A stretch of 64,000 nucleotides of DNA from Microcaldota archaeon. Its GTDB lineage: Archaea; Micrarchaeota; Micrarchaeia; Anstonellales; Bilamarchaeaceae. Positions 26,531 to 35,526 of the stretch are shown one piece after another (the stretch's first letter is position 1; each line of letters opens with the position of its first letter). The notes under the pieces were generated by a model. The model did no database searches, had not been told where the DNA came from, and saw nothing but the letters and a program-made list of their open reading frames with translations. The DNA is taken from contig JAKEGJ010000003.1 in NCBI GenBank assembly GCA_022627495.1, positions 94,239 through 158,238 of the forward strand, given 5' to 3'. Both the position numbers and the translations under genes were made by a program.

Positions 26531-26857
26531 ATGCGTGTTATTATGAAAGTCACATTAACGCATATCGGAGCGGTTTCCCTGGGCAGGCTTCTCGCCATCT
26601 GGTCGTTTGTACTTGGCGCAATCGCGCTTGTGCTCTACACCCTTTTCACGCTCATCGTCGGCATCCTTGGTTTCCTTGCGGGGGCTGATCTGGTCCAGAT
26701 GCTAATCGGCATAGGGATAATGCTTGTAATGGGCGTGGTGGGCCTCGTGGTGACCGCAATAGTGATGTTCATACTGGGCTTCCTGGCCGCAGTCGTCTAC
26801 AACATCATCCTCGGCGTCGGCGGCGGAATCGACATGGATTTCCGCGAAAGGAACTGA
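26531..26857 (+). CDS. Small membrane protein (DUF3566-like)
   Basis: 108 residues (104 if the ATG at 26543 is used). Two long hydrophobic regions (about 18-50 and 56-95) give three or four TM helices, ending in AAVVYNIILGVGGGIDMDF. The YNxxxxVGGI-acidic ending is what I associate with DUF3566-type membrane proteins, whose function is unknown. A CCATTTATTTATTG element about 21-33 nt upstream does not discriminate between the two starts. It is convergent with the lipoprotein gene 12 nt downstream. Confidence 0.78.
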   Translation: MRVIMKVTLTHIGAVSLGRLLAIWSFVLGAIALVLYTLFTLIVGILGFLAGADLVQMLIGIGIMLVMGVVGLVVTAIVMFILGFLAAVVYNIILGVGGGIDMDFRERN

Positions 26858-26869
26858 AAGGCGCGGAAA

Positions 26870-27496
26870 TCAATCCATCTCGCATATGTTGCCGCCGGTC
26901 GCGAACATTGACCGGTCGTATGCCCAGTCCCGGCAGGAAATAGACGATGCAGGCACCGTGCTGAAATCGAAGGACGACGCCGCTCCGGGCGTATCCCGGT
27001 CATATGAGCTCTTGAACCAGTCGCAGCCGATTATTATGTCCTTGTCGCTGCAGCCGACATACTGGCGCGTGTCCCGGATGACCGTTATCGTCCTGTCGCA
27101 TTGCGCGACGCCCTCCGGCGATTCCACCCTGAATTCGGAATCCGTGCCGAAATGGACGGCAGCGCTGGTTTCCCTGTCGCCATACGTGTATCTGACGTCG
27201 CAGATAAGGGACAGGCCCATCGCATCAAGCTCGGCGAACGTGCCCGAATATGTTTTTGCTTCCGGCGCGCCGGCCTGGGTTCCGCTTCCATCGGATGCGC
27301 CGGCGGAATCATTTGCCACGCCTGAGGGCGCCGTTTCATTCCCGTTCCCCCCAGGCGGCACCGCAGCGCCGTCCGGGCTCCCGTCCTGTGCCGAAGTAGC
27401 CTGGCTTGATGGCGGGGCGGGCGCGTTCTGCGCGCAGCCTGCAAGCAGGAGGAATGCCAGCGCCAATATCGTGACGTATGCGTGAAACCGGTCCAT
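26870..27496 (-). CDS. Putative exported lipoprotein
   Basis: 208 residues. The N-terminal hydrophobic stretch ends in LLLAGC (Cys21), a lipobox. A Ser/Pro/Gly/Ala-rich linker follows to about residue 80, then a globular part with four or five Cys (CDVRYTYGD, CDRTIT, CSDKDIIIGCDWF, SCRDWAYD), probably disulfide-linked outside the cell. The family is not recognised. It is divergent from uvrA; no shared function is implied. Confidence 0.8.
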   Translation of the reverse strand: MDRFHAYVTILALAFLLLAGCAQNAPAPPSSQATSAQDGSPDGAAVPPGGNGNETAPSGVANDSAGASDGSGTQAGAPEAKTYSGTFAELDAMGLSLICDVRYTYGDRETSAAVHFGTDSEFRVESPEGVAQCDRTITVIRDTRQYVGCSDKDIIIGCDWFKSSYDRDTPGAASSFDFSTVPASSISCRDWAYDRSMFATGGNICEMD

Positions 27497-27640
27497 GCAC
27501 TTGATTTAAGGCAGTATGATTATGTTGCTTTCTCCCAATCCCGCCCGGCCATCCCGCATGGCCACTAATCCTGCGCAATCGCGCTACCATAATCCATAAA
27601 TATAACCTCAGGGATATGCTTGCAGGAATCCGACTTCTCC

Positions 27641-27646
27641 AGGTGA
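27641..27646 (+). promoter_or_regulatory. Shine-Dalgarno sequence that points to a non-canonical uvrA start
   Basis: AGGTGA is complementary to the archaeal 16S rRNA 3' end. It is followed, after AGCC, by ATC at 27651, the first codon of the conserved UvrA N-terminus. No ATG, GTG or TTG occurs in frame between the preceding stop (27603) and 27813. Confidence 0.6.
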
Positions 27647-27650
27647 AGCC

Positions 27651-30476
27651 ATCGAAGACAAGATAACCATCCGGGGTGCCAGGGAGCACAATCTCAAGAA
27701 CGTCGACGTAGCGATACCCCGGGGAAAAATCACGGTCGTCACGGGGCTTTCCGGCTCGGGCAAATCCACGCTCGCCTTCGACACGCTTTATGCAGAAGGC
27801 CAGAGGAGGTACGTGGAATCCCTATCCGCCTACGCGAGGCAGTTCCTGGGCCTCATGAACAAGCCGGACGTGGACAGCATAGAGGGCCTTTCACCGGCCA
27901 TCTCCATAGACCAGAAGACTACCTCCCGCAACCCCCGCTCTACGGTGGGGACTGTCACGGAAATCTACGACTACCTCCGCCTCCTTTTCGCAAGGGTGGG
28001 GCGGCCGCACTGCCCGGTGTGCAAAAAGCCGATATCCAAGCAGGGCGCGGATGAAATCGCGGCAAGCCTCCTTTCCTCATCGGCCGGCGTGAAGGCGGAA
28101 TTCCTGGCCCCGATAGCGCGGGGCGAGAAGGGGCGCTTCGAAAAGGAGTTCGAGCGCCTGCGCAAAGCAGGGCTTTACAAGGTCTATGTCGACGGCGAGG
28201 CCGCGGACATCAGCGGCGCATTCCCGAAACTCGACAAGAACAAAAAGCACAGCATATCCGCCTTGATAGACAAGGTCGCAATTGATGCAGGCGGCCGCGA
28301 GCGGCTGCATGAAGCGATCGAATCCGCGCTCAAGGAAGGGAACGGCACAATCATCGTGAAAACGGGAAACCGGGAAACCCGGTACTCGAAACTCAATGCC
28401 TGCCCCGAGCACGGCATCTCGCTGGGCGAGATTCAGCCTAGGGACTTCTCTTTCAATTCGCCCTTCGGCGCATGCCCCGAATGCCACGGCCTGGGCTTCA
28501 AGATGGAATTCGACCCGGACCTCATCATCCCGGACCGCTCGCGCTCAATAGCGGGCGGGGCGATTACATGCTACAAGAGCCTCATGGAAAGCAGCTGGCG
28601 CATGCACCAGATACTCGGCGTCGCCCTCAAGTATGGCATCGACATCGAAGCCCCCGTATCCAAGGTTCCGCAGGAAAAGCTCGGCATCCTCCTTTACGGA
28701 ACGAAGGAGAAGCTGAAATTCACATACCAGAGCAAGCGCAGCTCTTCAAGCTACGAGTACGAAAGCGATTTCGAAGGCATCATACCGCAGCTGGAGCGCC
28801 TCTTCCACCAGACACAATCCGAAGGCCGCAAGGAGGAAATCGCGAAGTTCATGCTGGAAAAAACCTGCCCCAAATGCCATGGCAAGCGGCTCAAGGAGGA
28901 GATGCTGGCCGTGCTCGTCGGGAATAAGAACATCATCGACGTCTGCGAACTGCCCATCAGCGACGCGAAAGCATGCCTATCATCGCTCAGCCTGACAGGA
29001 AGCGAGAGGAAAATCTCCGCCCCCATCCTGAAAGAGATACATTCGCGCCTGGAATTCCTCGAGAACGTGGGCCTCAATTACCTGAATCTTGCGCGGGAAA
29101 GCGCTACGCTTTCAGGCGGGGAGTCCCAGCGCATCCGGCTCGCGACGCAAATCGGCTCCAACCTGACCGGCATCGTCTACGTGCTCGACGAGCCGTCCAT
29201 CGGCCTCCACCAGCGGGACAACTCCAAGCTGCTCGCGACGCTCCGGCGCCTGCGCGATTTGGGCAACACGCTGGTCGTAGTGGAGCATGACGAGGAAACA
29301 ATGCGCGAGGCGGACCATGTGATAGACATGGGTCCCGGCGCGGGCCGACTGGGCGGAGAAGTCGTCGCAAGCGGCTCGGTCGCAGACATCATTTCGGAAA
29401 AGCGCTCGATTACAGGAGATTATCTCGCAGGGCGCAAGTCCATCCAGGCTCCGCATGAGAGGCGCAAACCGCGCGGAAGCATAGAGCTTATCGGGGCGTG
29501 CGAAAACAACCTGAAAAGCATCTACGCCGGCTTCCCGGTCGGCGTGCTCACATGCATCACGGGCGTTTCCGGCTCTGGAAAATCCTCGCTCATCTACGAA
29601 ACGCTGTATCCGGTCCTTTCGAACATACACAACGGCTCGAAGCTGCGCGTGGGAAAGCACGAATTGATCCGCGGTGCCAACCAAATCGACAAGGTCATCA
29701 CCGTCGACCAGTCTCCGATAGGCCGCACGCCGCGCTCGAATCCGGCGACTTACGTGGGCGTGTTCACGCCGATACGCGACCTTTTCGCAAGAACCCCGGA
29801 GTCCCGCGCCCGGGGCTATGGCCCCGGCAGGTTCTCGTTCAACGTGGCGCAGGGCAGGTGCGAGAACTGCGAGGGCGACGGCCTAATCAAGATAGCCATG
29901 CACTTCCTTGCCGATGTCTATGTCCCGTGCGAGGTCTGCAAGGGCAAGCGTTACGATTCGCAGACATTGGAAATCCTCTACAAGGGGAAGAACATCGCCG
30001 ACGTCCTTGACATGAGCGTCGACGAGGCGTATGATTTCTTCCAAAACATCCCGGCCATACGGAACAGGCTGGAGACCATACGCGACGTGGGCCTGGGCTA
30101 CATCAAGCTGGGGCAGCCCGCGACAACGCTCTCAGGGGGCGAAGCGCAGAGGGTAAAGCTCGCGACGGAGCTCGCCAAGCGCTCGACCGGCAAGGCGATG
30201 TATCTGCTGGATGAGCCGACGACCGGCCTCCATTTCGACGATGTGAACCGGCTGCTCCAGGTCCTCCAGCGCCTTGTTGAGCGGGGGAACACGGTAATCG
30301 TTATAGAGCACAACCTCGATGTGATTAAGAGCGCGGACTGGATTGTAGACCTCGGTCCGGAGGGCGGGGAAGCCGGGGGCAGGATAGTGGCGCAGGGGAC
30401 GCCTGAGAAAATAGCCTCCTCCGGCACCCACACCGGCATGTATTTGAAGAAGGCGCTGGATAGGAAACTGATTTGA
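27651..30476 (+). CDS. uvrA: UvrABC excinuclease subunit A with apparent ATC start
   Basis: Reading from ATC at 27651 gives 941 residues, the usual UvrA length, beginning [17 protein letters not shown] as in the family. The first in-frame ATG (27813) would delete the first Walker A, so it cannot be the start. Features: Walker [10 protein letters not shown] (about 32-40), ABC signatures [12 protein letters not shown] and [12 protein letters not shown], second Walker [10 protein letters not shown], and zinc-module Cys pairs (CPEC, CPKC, CENC...CEVC). UvrA dimers find bulky DNA damage and load UvrB. It overlaps uvrC by one base. A TATA (CATAAATATAACC, 27595-27607) lies upstream. A sequencing error at the start codon is the alternative. 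Confidence 0.94.
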   Translation: MEDKITIRGAREHNLKNVDVAIPRGKITVVTGLSGSGKSTLAFDTLYAEGQRRYVESLSAYARQFLGLMNKPDVDSIEGLSPAISIDQKTTSRNPRSTVGTVTEIYDYLRLLFARVGRPHCPVCKKPISKQGADEIAASLLSSSAGVKAEFLAPIARGEKGRFEKEFERLRKAGLYKVYVDGEAADISGAFPKLDKNKKHSISALIDKVAIDAGGRERLHEAIESALKEGNGTIIVKTGNRETRYSKLNACPEHGISLGEIQPRDFSFNSPFGACPECHGLGFKMEFDPDLIIPDRSRSIAGGAITCYKSLMESSWRMHQILGVALKYGIDIEAPVSKVPQEKLGILLYGTKEKLKFTYQSKRSSSSYEYESDFEGIIPQLERLFHQTQSEGRKEEIAKFMLEKTCPKCHGKRLKEEMLAVLVGNKNIIDVCELPISDAKACLSSLSLTGSERKISAPILKEIHSRLEFLENVGLNYLNLARESATLSGGESQRIRLATQIGSNLTGIVYVLDEPSIGLHQRDNSKLLATLRRLRDLGNTLVVVEHDEETMREADHVIDMGPGAGRLGGEVVASGSVADIISEKRSITGDYLAGRKSIQAPHERRKPRGSIELIGACENNLKSIYAGFPVGVLTCITGVSGSGKSSLIYETLYPVLSNIHNGSKLRVGKHELIRGANQIDKVITVDQSPIGRTPRSNPATYVGVFTPIRDLFARTPESRARGYGPGRFSFNVAQGRCENCEGDGLIKIAMHFLADVYVPCEVCKGKRYDSQTLEILYKGKNIADVLDMSVDEAYDFFQNIPAIRNRLETIRDVGLGYIKLGQPATTLSGGEAQRVKLATELAKRSTGKAMYLLDEPTTGLHFDDVNRLLQVLQRLVERGNTVIVIEHNLDVIKSADWIVDLGPEGGEAGGRIVAQGTPEKIASSGTHTGMYLKKALDRKLI

Positions 30477-32035
30477 TGATTTTCGACAGGACCCGCTACC
30501 CGGACCTCCCCGGCGTCTATATCATGAAGGATGCAGGCGGCGCTGTCATATACGTAGGCAAGGCCATTTCCCTGCGCAGCCGCCTTTCCCAGTATTTCGG
30601 CAAGCCGGGAAACCAGAAAACCCGGCTTCTGGTTTCGCAAATCAGCTCAATCGACTTTCTCGTGACGAAGACCGGGACAGAAGCCCTAATCCTCGAATCC
30701 AACCTCATCAAGGGCTATGCCCCCAAATACAACATGGCACTGAAAGACTCGAAGCATTTCTCCTACCTGGCAATAACGGACGAGGCGTTTCCCCGCCTGC
30801 TCCTGGCGCGCAGGAATTCCGAAGGCAGGTTCAGGATGAAGAATGCCCGGTTCTACGGCCCTTTCGTCGAAGGCGCGAAAAGGGCGATATCCGCGCGCTA
30901 CCTCCGGAAGCTTTTCAGGATACGGATTTGCGGGGCGAAACTGCCGAAAAAGGATTGCCTCCAGCACCATCTCGGCAACTGCGATGCGCCGTGCATCGGC
31001 GCGATAGGCAGGGCGGATTACGGGAAGAACGTCGATGCGGTGCGCTCCATTCTGGAAGGTAAGGCGCAGACCAAGGAGCTGATGGGCTCGCTTGCAGCGC
31101 GGATGAAGCAGGCATCGGATGCGCAGGATTACGAGAAGGCCGCATCGCTTCGAGACCAGGCCGGTTCGCTCAGGATATTCCTGGACAGGCAGAGGGTCGA
31201 ATCGAGAAAGGGCGCGGACGAGGATTTCATATGGTTCCAGCGCGCCGGAGGGACGCTTTATGTCCAGCTGCTCCGCTCGAGGAACGGCGTGATAGGCAAG
31301 GCGGAAAGCCATTCAATGGCCATCAAGGAGCAGGAGGAGCCCGAAATCTCGTTCTGCCTCCAGTATTATGCGGAGCTTCCCGACCGCGTCTATTCGAACC
31401 TGCCTCCGGCCGATTTGGAGAAGCTCAATTCCGCGACAGGCGCGCAAGCGTTCATCCGTCCGGGGAGGGAAAAGGCGCGCGTGCTGGAAATCGCGTCCAA
31501 ATCCCTCGTTCTGGGCAAGCTCGGCCCGGAAATCCTCCGTCTCAAGGAGGCGCTCGGCCTGGAGCATTTGCCGGTAATCATCGAGGCATTCGACATATCG
31601 ACGCTCTTCGGGGAAGAATCCGTCGGCTCGATGGTGCGTTTCGTGAACGGCAAGTCGGACAAGGAGGGTTACCGGCGCTTCAAGATTAAGGGCGTGGCAG
31701 GGCAAGACGATTTCGCCATGATGAAGGAGGTGGTCTTCCGCAGGTATTCCCGGCTCCTGAGAATGGGCGGCCCCCTCCCGGACCTGGTCCTAATAGACGG
31801 CGGCGCGGGCCAGCTGCATGCGGCCATGGACGGCATGGACGAAGCGGGCGTCCGGCTGCCTGTTGCAGGGCTCGCCAAGAAGGAGGAGGAAATATACCTG
31901 CCGGGCAGGATGGATACGCTGCGCCTTCCAAGGACGGATGACGGGCTGAAGCTCCTCCAGCAGTGCAGGGACGAGGCGCACCGCTTCGCCATTGGCTTCC
32001 ACCGCATCAGGCGCAGGAAAGGATATAAATCCTAG
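30476..32035 (+). CDS. uvrC: UvrABC excinuclease subunit C lacking the C-terminal HhH domain
   Basis: 519 residues. It contains the GIY-YIG nuclease (LPGVYIMKDAGGAVIYVGKA, residues about 10-30) for the 3' incision, a Cys-containing linker, a UVR motif (MKQASDAQDYEKAASLRDQ), and the RNase H-like domain for the 5' incision (IIEAFDIS, DLVLIDGGAGQLHAAM, RDEAHRFAIGFHRIRRRKG). The protein stops right after the HRIRRRKG strand, where full-length UvrC carries a tandem helix-hairpin-helix domain of about 60 residues. ATG at 30476 shares its A with the uvrA stop (TGATG), so the two are coupled. Confidence 0.95.
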   Translation: MIFDRTRYPDLPGVYIMKDAGGAVIYVGKAISLRSRLSQYFGKPGNQKTRLLVSQISSIDFLVTKTGTEALILESNLIKGYAPKYNMALKDSKHFSYLAITDEAFPRLLLARRNSEGRFRMKNARFYGPFVEGAKRAISARYLRKLFRIRICGAKLPKKDCLQHHLGNCDAPCIGAIGRADYGKNVDAVRSILEGKAQTKELMGSLAARMKQASDAQDYEKAASLRDQAGSLRIFLDRQRVESRKGADEDFIWFQRAGGTLYVQLLRSRNGVIGKAESHSMAIKEQEEPEISFCLQYYAELPDRVYSNLPPADLEKLNSATGAQAFIRPGREKARVLEIASKSLVLGKLGPEILRLKEALGLEHLPVIIEAFDISTLFGEESVGSMVRFVNGKSDKEGYRRFKIKGVAGQDDFAMMKEVVFRRYSRLLRMGGPLPDLVLIDGGAGQLHAAMDGMDEAGVRLPVAGLAKKEEEIYLPGRMDTLRLPRTDDGLKLLQQCRDEAHRFAIGFHRIRRRKGYKS

Positions 32036-32050
32036 GCGCGGCTTTTTCAC

Positions 32051-32647
32051 ATGAAAATCCTTTATGCGTATTTTTCGAGGACCGGGAACAACGCTATTCT
32101 CGCAAAAGAGATATGCAAATCGCTCGATTGCACTCTGGAGCGGATAGAAGCCGACGCCGACCTCCTGTCAATGTTCACCATGATGCGCCTCGCAATCGGG
32201 GCCCTTTTAGGAATCATGCCAAGGATCAAAGAGCCGAAAGAGAATCCGTCGGAATACGACCTCCTGATAATCGGGACTCCTGCCTGGGCCGGCGAATTCC
32301 CGTCGCCAGCGAAGGCGTACCTCAGGAAGAAGAAGGGGAATGTCAAAAGATATGCTATCGCCTCATTGTCCGGAAGCGGGAACAACCCGAAGATGCTCGG
32401 CCAGATACGGCAGGTTATGGGGGCGGAGCCCGCGGCTGTCATGGAAATCGGAATGCCGAAAACCGAGAAGCCCTCCATGGACGCGGTTATTGGCGCGGAT
32501 TACCTGCAAAATGAATGCGGCCGGGAAATAGAGGAATTCATAACGAAAATCCGCGGCGGAGAAAAACGGCCGGGCCAGGGAGCCCCCGCGGAGAGGCGCG
32601 CCGGTCCGAAATCAAATGCCCGCGACAAAGCCGTGCGAAAGGGCTAA
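32051..32647 (+). CDS. Flavodoxin-like protein
   Basis: 198 residues. The N-terminal LYAYFSRTGNNAILAKEI is the FMN phosphate-binding loop, and YDLLIIGTPAWAGEFPSP contains the conserved TPxWxGxxP loop that stacks on the isoalloxazine ring. The last 30 residues are a basic, Pro/Lys-rich tail atypical for flavodoxins. It follows uvrC by 15 nt, so it is probably on the same transcript; a role in redox rather than repair is more likely. Alternative: flavodoxin-domain NAD(P)H oxidoreductase. Confidence 0.87.
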   Translation: MKILYAYFSRTGNNAILAKEICKSLDCTLERIEADADLLSMFTMMRLAIGALLGIMPRIKEPKENPSEYDLLIIGTPAWAGEFPSPAKAYLRKKKGNVKRYAIASLSGSGNNPKMLGQIRQVMGAEPAAVMEIGMPKTEKPSMDAVIGADYLQNECGREIEEFITKIRGGEKRPGQGAPAERRAGPKSNARDKAVRKG

Positions 32648-32707
32648 ACGGCCGGTTCGGAGCATTGCCAAAGCATATCCTTAATAACACCTCCGTACAT
32701 AATTTAG

Positions 32708-32797
32708 TTATAAACTCTGAGAAATTCTGGTTTTTGTTATCCTCAGTCCCAAATCAGATTAGAAGATAATCGAAATCGATTTTTCAAAAAAAGGTGA
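32708..32797 (+). promoter_or_regulatory. Promoter and leader of the DEAD-box helicase gene
   Basis: TTATAAA at 32708-32714 predicts transcription from about 32735, leaving a leader of roughly 70 nt before the ATG at 32805, unusual in a window where most promoters are leaderless. AAGGTGA (32791-32797) is a strong ribosome binding site. The leader is AT-rich and could make expression temperature-dependent, as seen for other cold-induced helicase mRNAs; this is inference. Confidence 0.5.
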
Positions 32798-32804
32798 AAG
32801 CATA

Positions 32805-33938
32805 ATGAAATTCAGCGAAATGAGCATCAGCGCCAGGACGGCCTCAGCGCTTGTTGAAATGGGATATGTGGATGCCACGGAAGTGCAGGAGAAGGCAATT
32901 CCCCTGCTCCTCCAGGGCGAGGACATAATCGTCCGCAGCCAGACCGGAACCGGCAAGACCGCCGCTTTCGGAATAGGGCTTATCGAGATAATCTCAAAAG
33001 ACCGGACGAAGAAGGGGCTGATACTTGCGCCCACGCGCGAATTGGCGCTCCAGATAACCAAGGAAATCCGTTCGATTGCACAGAACCACAATCTGCACAT
33101 ATTCGCGGTCTATGGAGGGGCCGGCATGGGCGGGCAGACTGCATCGCTCCGGCGGGGATTCGACATCCTCGTCGCGACGCCGGGACGCCTGCTGGACCAT
33201 ATCCAGCGCGGTTCCCTGAAGCTCTCCTACTCGAACATCATAGTCCTGGATGAAGCCGACCGCATGCTCGATATAGGCTTCAAGCGCGACATAGACAGGA
33301 TAATGGGCATGACGAGCCGCGAGCGGCAGGTCCTTCTTTTCTCGGCAACGATAGATGCGAGAATCCGGGAAATCTCATCCGAGTATATGGCGACTCCCGC
33401 AATCATAGAAGTCGGGCCGGTCGGGAAAGTACAAAAAATCCAGGAAGCGTTCATCACCCTGAGCCGGGCTGAAAAACTCCAGAAGCTGAAGGACATCCTC
33501 CAGCAGGAGCCGACGTCAAGGACAATCGTTTTCGTCGCATCGAAGCGCGGTGTCGAATACGTTTGCCACCGCCTCAACGACCATAACATCGAGGCCCGTT
33601 ACCTTCACGGAGGAAAGTCCCAAAGCCAGCGGGAGCGCGCCATCCGTGACTTCCAGGAGGGCAGGTTCAGGATACTTATCGCGACGGATGTCGCGGCAAG
33701 GGGTCTCCATATCGACAATGTCAACCATGTAATCAACTACGACAAGGCCGACAGCGAAGACACCCACACGCACAGGATAGGCAGGACCGCCAGGATGGGC
33801 TTAAGCGGCAAGGCGACGACCTTCGTTGAGACCGACCCGCTTCCGCCAAAAAAGCGCGGCCAATCCCGTGGCAGGGGCGGGTTTGGAGGCCGGCCTTCCC
33901 AGCATGGCGGCGGGAACCGCAGGCCCAGGAGATATTAG
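32805..33938 (+). CDS. DEAD-box ATP-dependent RNA helicase
   Basis: 377 residues. All core motifs are present: Q-motif (EVQEKAIPLLLQGEDI), SQTGTGKTAAFG, PTRELALQ, GG, TPGRLLDH, VLDEADRM, SAT (LLFSATIDA), then in domain 2 TIVFVASK, ATDVAARGLHI and HRIGRTARMG. The C-terminal tail (about 25 residues) is Arg/Gly-rich (RGQSRGRGGFGGRPSQ) as in CsdA/RhlE-type helicases, which unwind rRNA or mRNA in ribosome assembly and cold adaptation. Confidence 0.95.
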   Translation: MKFSEMSISARTASALVEMGYVDATEVQEKAIPLLLQGEDIIVRSQTGTGKTAAFGIGLIEIISKDRTKKGLILAPTRELALQITKEIRSIAQNHNLHIFAVYGGAGMGGQTASLRRGFDILVATPGRLLDHIQRGSLKLSYSNIIVLDEADRMLDIGFKRDIDRIMGMTSRERQVLLFSATIDARIREISSEYMATPAIIEVGPVGKVQKIQEAFITLSRAEKLQKLKDILQQEPTSRTIVFVASKRGVEYVCHRLNDHNIEARYLHGGKSQSQRERAIRDFQEGRFRILIATDVAARGLHIDNVNHVINYDKADSEDTHTHRIGRTARMGLSGKATTFVETDPLPPKKRGQSRGRGGFGGRPSQHGGGNRRPRRY

Positions 33939-34002
33939 GCTGAAGCTTGTGGAGTCCGCGGCCACCGCAGGTTTTTTAATTTGTTATAATATAAATATAC
34001 TT

Positions 34003-34491
34003 ATGGACAATAATCCACGTGCCGGCCCGGTTTCGCATCCCGGCGTAGCTTATGGCGTTTTCAAGTGCAGCGACACCCGGCCGCGTCCTGCCATTTTGGC
34101 GCGATTCAAGGAAGCCCTGGAAAACATTAGGAAAGCCCATGGGGAGACCGGCATCCCCCCACAAACCGGGTTCATGGTATCCGACCTGGCCGGAGGAATG
34201 CAATTTGCGGTAACACTCGATGGCGCCTTGGGCCTGCCTCAGAAAGTTGAAGCGCTCGAACGCGCGGGAGCCAACTATTTTCTACGCTCCACCCTGCCCG
34301 ACGCCCCCAATTCGGCCGCAGCGCGCGATCTGGGCGATGTAATGAACATGCTTTATGGGGGCACGGAGCTTTTCGATGCCGAGAACGAGGGTAGGGAAAA
34401 GCTCGTAATGGATGTCTTCTACCGCAATGAGAAAGGCGAGTTTGTCTCCCAGCTTTCGGTCTGCCTTGCGGAATTGGGGCGCAGCCAATAG
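34003..34491 (+). CDS. Uncharacterised 162-residue protein
   Basis: The start at 34003 follows a strongly AT-rich promoter (TTATAATATAAATATAC, about 33984-34000); the longer open frame upstream runs through the helicase gene and is rejected. The product is soluble, mixed alpha/beta, with a YGVFKCSDTRPRPAIL segment near the N-terminus and acidic repeats (LFDAENEGREKLVMDVFY) near the end. I do not recognise the family. The neighbours (helicase, hemerythrin) give no clear hint. Confidence 0.7.
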   Translation: MDNNPRAGPVSHPGVAYGVFKCSDTRPRPAILARFKEALENIRKAHGETGIPPQTGFMVSDLAGGMQFAVTLDGALGLPQKVEALERAGANYFLRSTLPDAPNSAAARDLGDVMNMLYGGTELFDAENEGREKLVMDVFYRNEKGEFVSQLSVCLAELGRSQ

Positions 34492-34562
34492 CTTTCAAAT
34501 CCGGGGCCGCGGGCAGTTCCCTTTACAGCTGCAACGTAGCCTATTTATTCCATCTTCAGGAT

Positions 34563-34688
34563 ATGCAAGTGGATTCTATGAAAGTACCGGCAAGTCACAT
34601 CAGGCATATGAAGTCAAAAAGGCGCTTCAACGAAGTCAAAGCCCACCAGGAAACAAGGCGGCAGGTGGACCGGAAACGCAAGCCATGA
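34563..34688 (+). CDS. Possible small basic protein (41 residues)
   Basis: A short frame MQVDSMKVPASHIRHMKSK... ends in RRQVDRKRKP and is very rich in Arg, Lys and His. An AT-rich TATTTATT (about 34540-34547) lies about 20 nt upstream, and a second ATG at 34578 is an alternative. The absence of homologs I can recognise and the short length make this tentative. Confidence 0.35.
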   Translation: MQVDSMKVPASHIRHMKSKRRFNEVKAHQETRRQVDRKRKP

Positions 34689-35005
34689 AATATTTTTTTA
34701 AAAAAAATTGCAGGGAGCAGGAAATTCCGTTTCCGGTTCCGGGTTTCTTAGTTTCCGGTACCGAAAGCCTTCGAACCTGCGCAGGCACTAAGCCACAGCG
34801 TTTCTTCCGGCACGAGGCGGACCGCATGCCTTTTTCCGGGGTTTTTGGCGCTTGTAAAACATTCGCCAAAAAGCCCTCCTAAGCGCTGCACATTTGACCG
34901 GCTCTGTCATCCCTGCAGGAATAACCAATTGCCTTCGCCGGCTCCGCTTTTAATCCCCTCCCCCGCCAGCGCAAAATTTATATGGGCGGCCCGGCCTAGC
35001 CAATC
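34689..35005. other. Intergenic region with A/T tract and a 13-bp near-perfect hairpin
   Basis: No gene is supportable. It holds a T7-A8 tract (about 34692-34708), a Cys-free GC-rich stretch with repeated TTTCCGG words, and a hairpin at about 34837-34878 (GGGTTTTTGGCG-type arm, 12-nt loop, CGCCAAAAAGCCC arm, one mismatch) that resembles the tRNA-intron hairpins. The TATA box of the hemerythrin gene (AAATTTATAT, 34974-34983) is at its end. A structured RNA is possible but not shown. Confidence 0.4.
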
Positions 35006-35509
35006 ATGGACTGGCTGAAGGAGATATATATCGACCATGGGGCGGTGGAGGGCATCAACGGGCTGCTGATGGCATGCTCAAAGGACCTTGCCAAAGGGGA
35101 GGAATCGGCCAGGCTGGACGACGTCCTGGAGCTGGCGCACGCGTTCACCGAGCTGTGCCATCACGCTAAAGAGGAGAAGGTCCTGTTTCCCGTGCTACGC
35201 AGTCAATCCGACATCCAAGTCTGCAGGCTTCTGAATGAGCACGACCTGGGGAAGAAACTCATAAGGAAAATCAAAGAAGGCGAAAAGGATGAGAAGATAC
35301 GGAATATCGTCACGTACGACGCGCTCCTCAAAGCGCACATCGGCAAAGAGAACCGGTTCTTCAAGGAGTGCGGCCAGAAGCTTGCTTCTGCGGAACAACG
35401 GGCTCTATCTGAAGGATTCGCCAGGATTGATGCCGACACGCTGGGGCCCGGAGGCATGGATTCCATACTGGGGCGAATCACCGGGCTGAAGGCCGGAATG
35501 GGCCGGTAG
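35006..35509 (+). CDS. Hemerythrin/HHE cation-binding domain protein
   Basis: 167 residues forming a four-helix bundle. Candidate iron ligands are in the expected order: IDHGAVE (His11), CHHAKEEKVLFP (His52-His53, Glu), LNEHDLGKKL (His about 79) and LKAHIGKENRFF (His about 113, Glu). HHE proteins bind O2 or NO, or repair iron-sulfur clusters. TATA AAATTTATAT lies about 28 nt before the ATG, so the mRNA is leaderless and the gene stands alone. Convergent with mre11, 17 nt away. Confidence 0.85.
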   Translation: MDWLKEIYIDHGAVEGINGLLMACSKDLAKGEESARLDDVLELAHAFTELCHHAKEEKVLFPVLRSQSDIQVCRLLNEHDLGKKLIRKIKEGEKDEKIRNIVTYDALLKAHIGKENRFFKECGQKLASAEQRALSEGFARIDADTLGPGGMDSILGRITGLKAGMGR

Positions 35510-35526
35510 GGGGCAGACCTGGTTTT

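Noticed and set aside
33826..34002. N-terminal extension of the 162-residue protein into the helicase gene
   Set aside because: The extension is a shadow of the helicase C-terminus, and the promoter lies inside it.
34700..34880. Possible third intron-containing tRNA (TTCGAA and CCTGCGCAGG words)
   Set aside because: No acceptor-stem or T-arm complementarity could be found on either strand.
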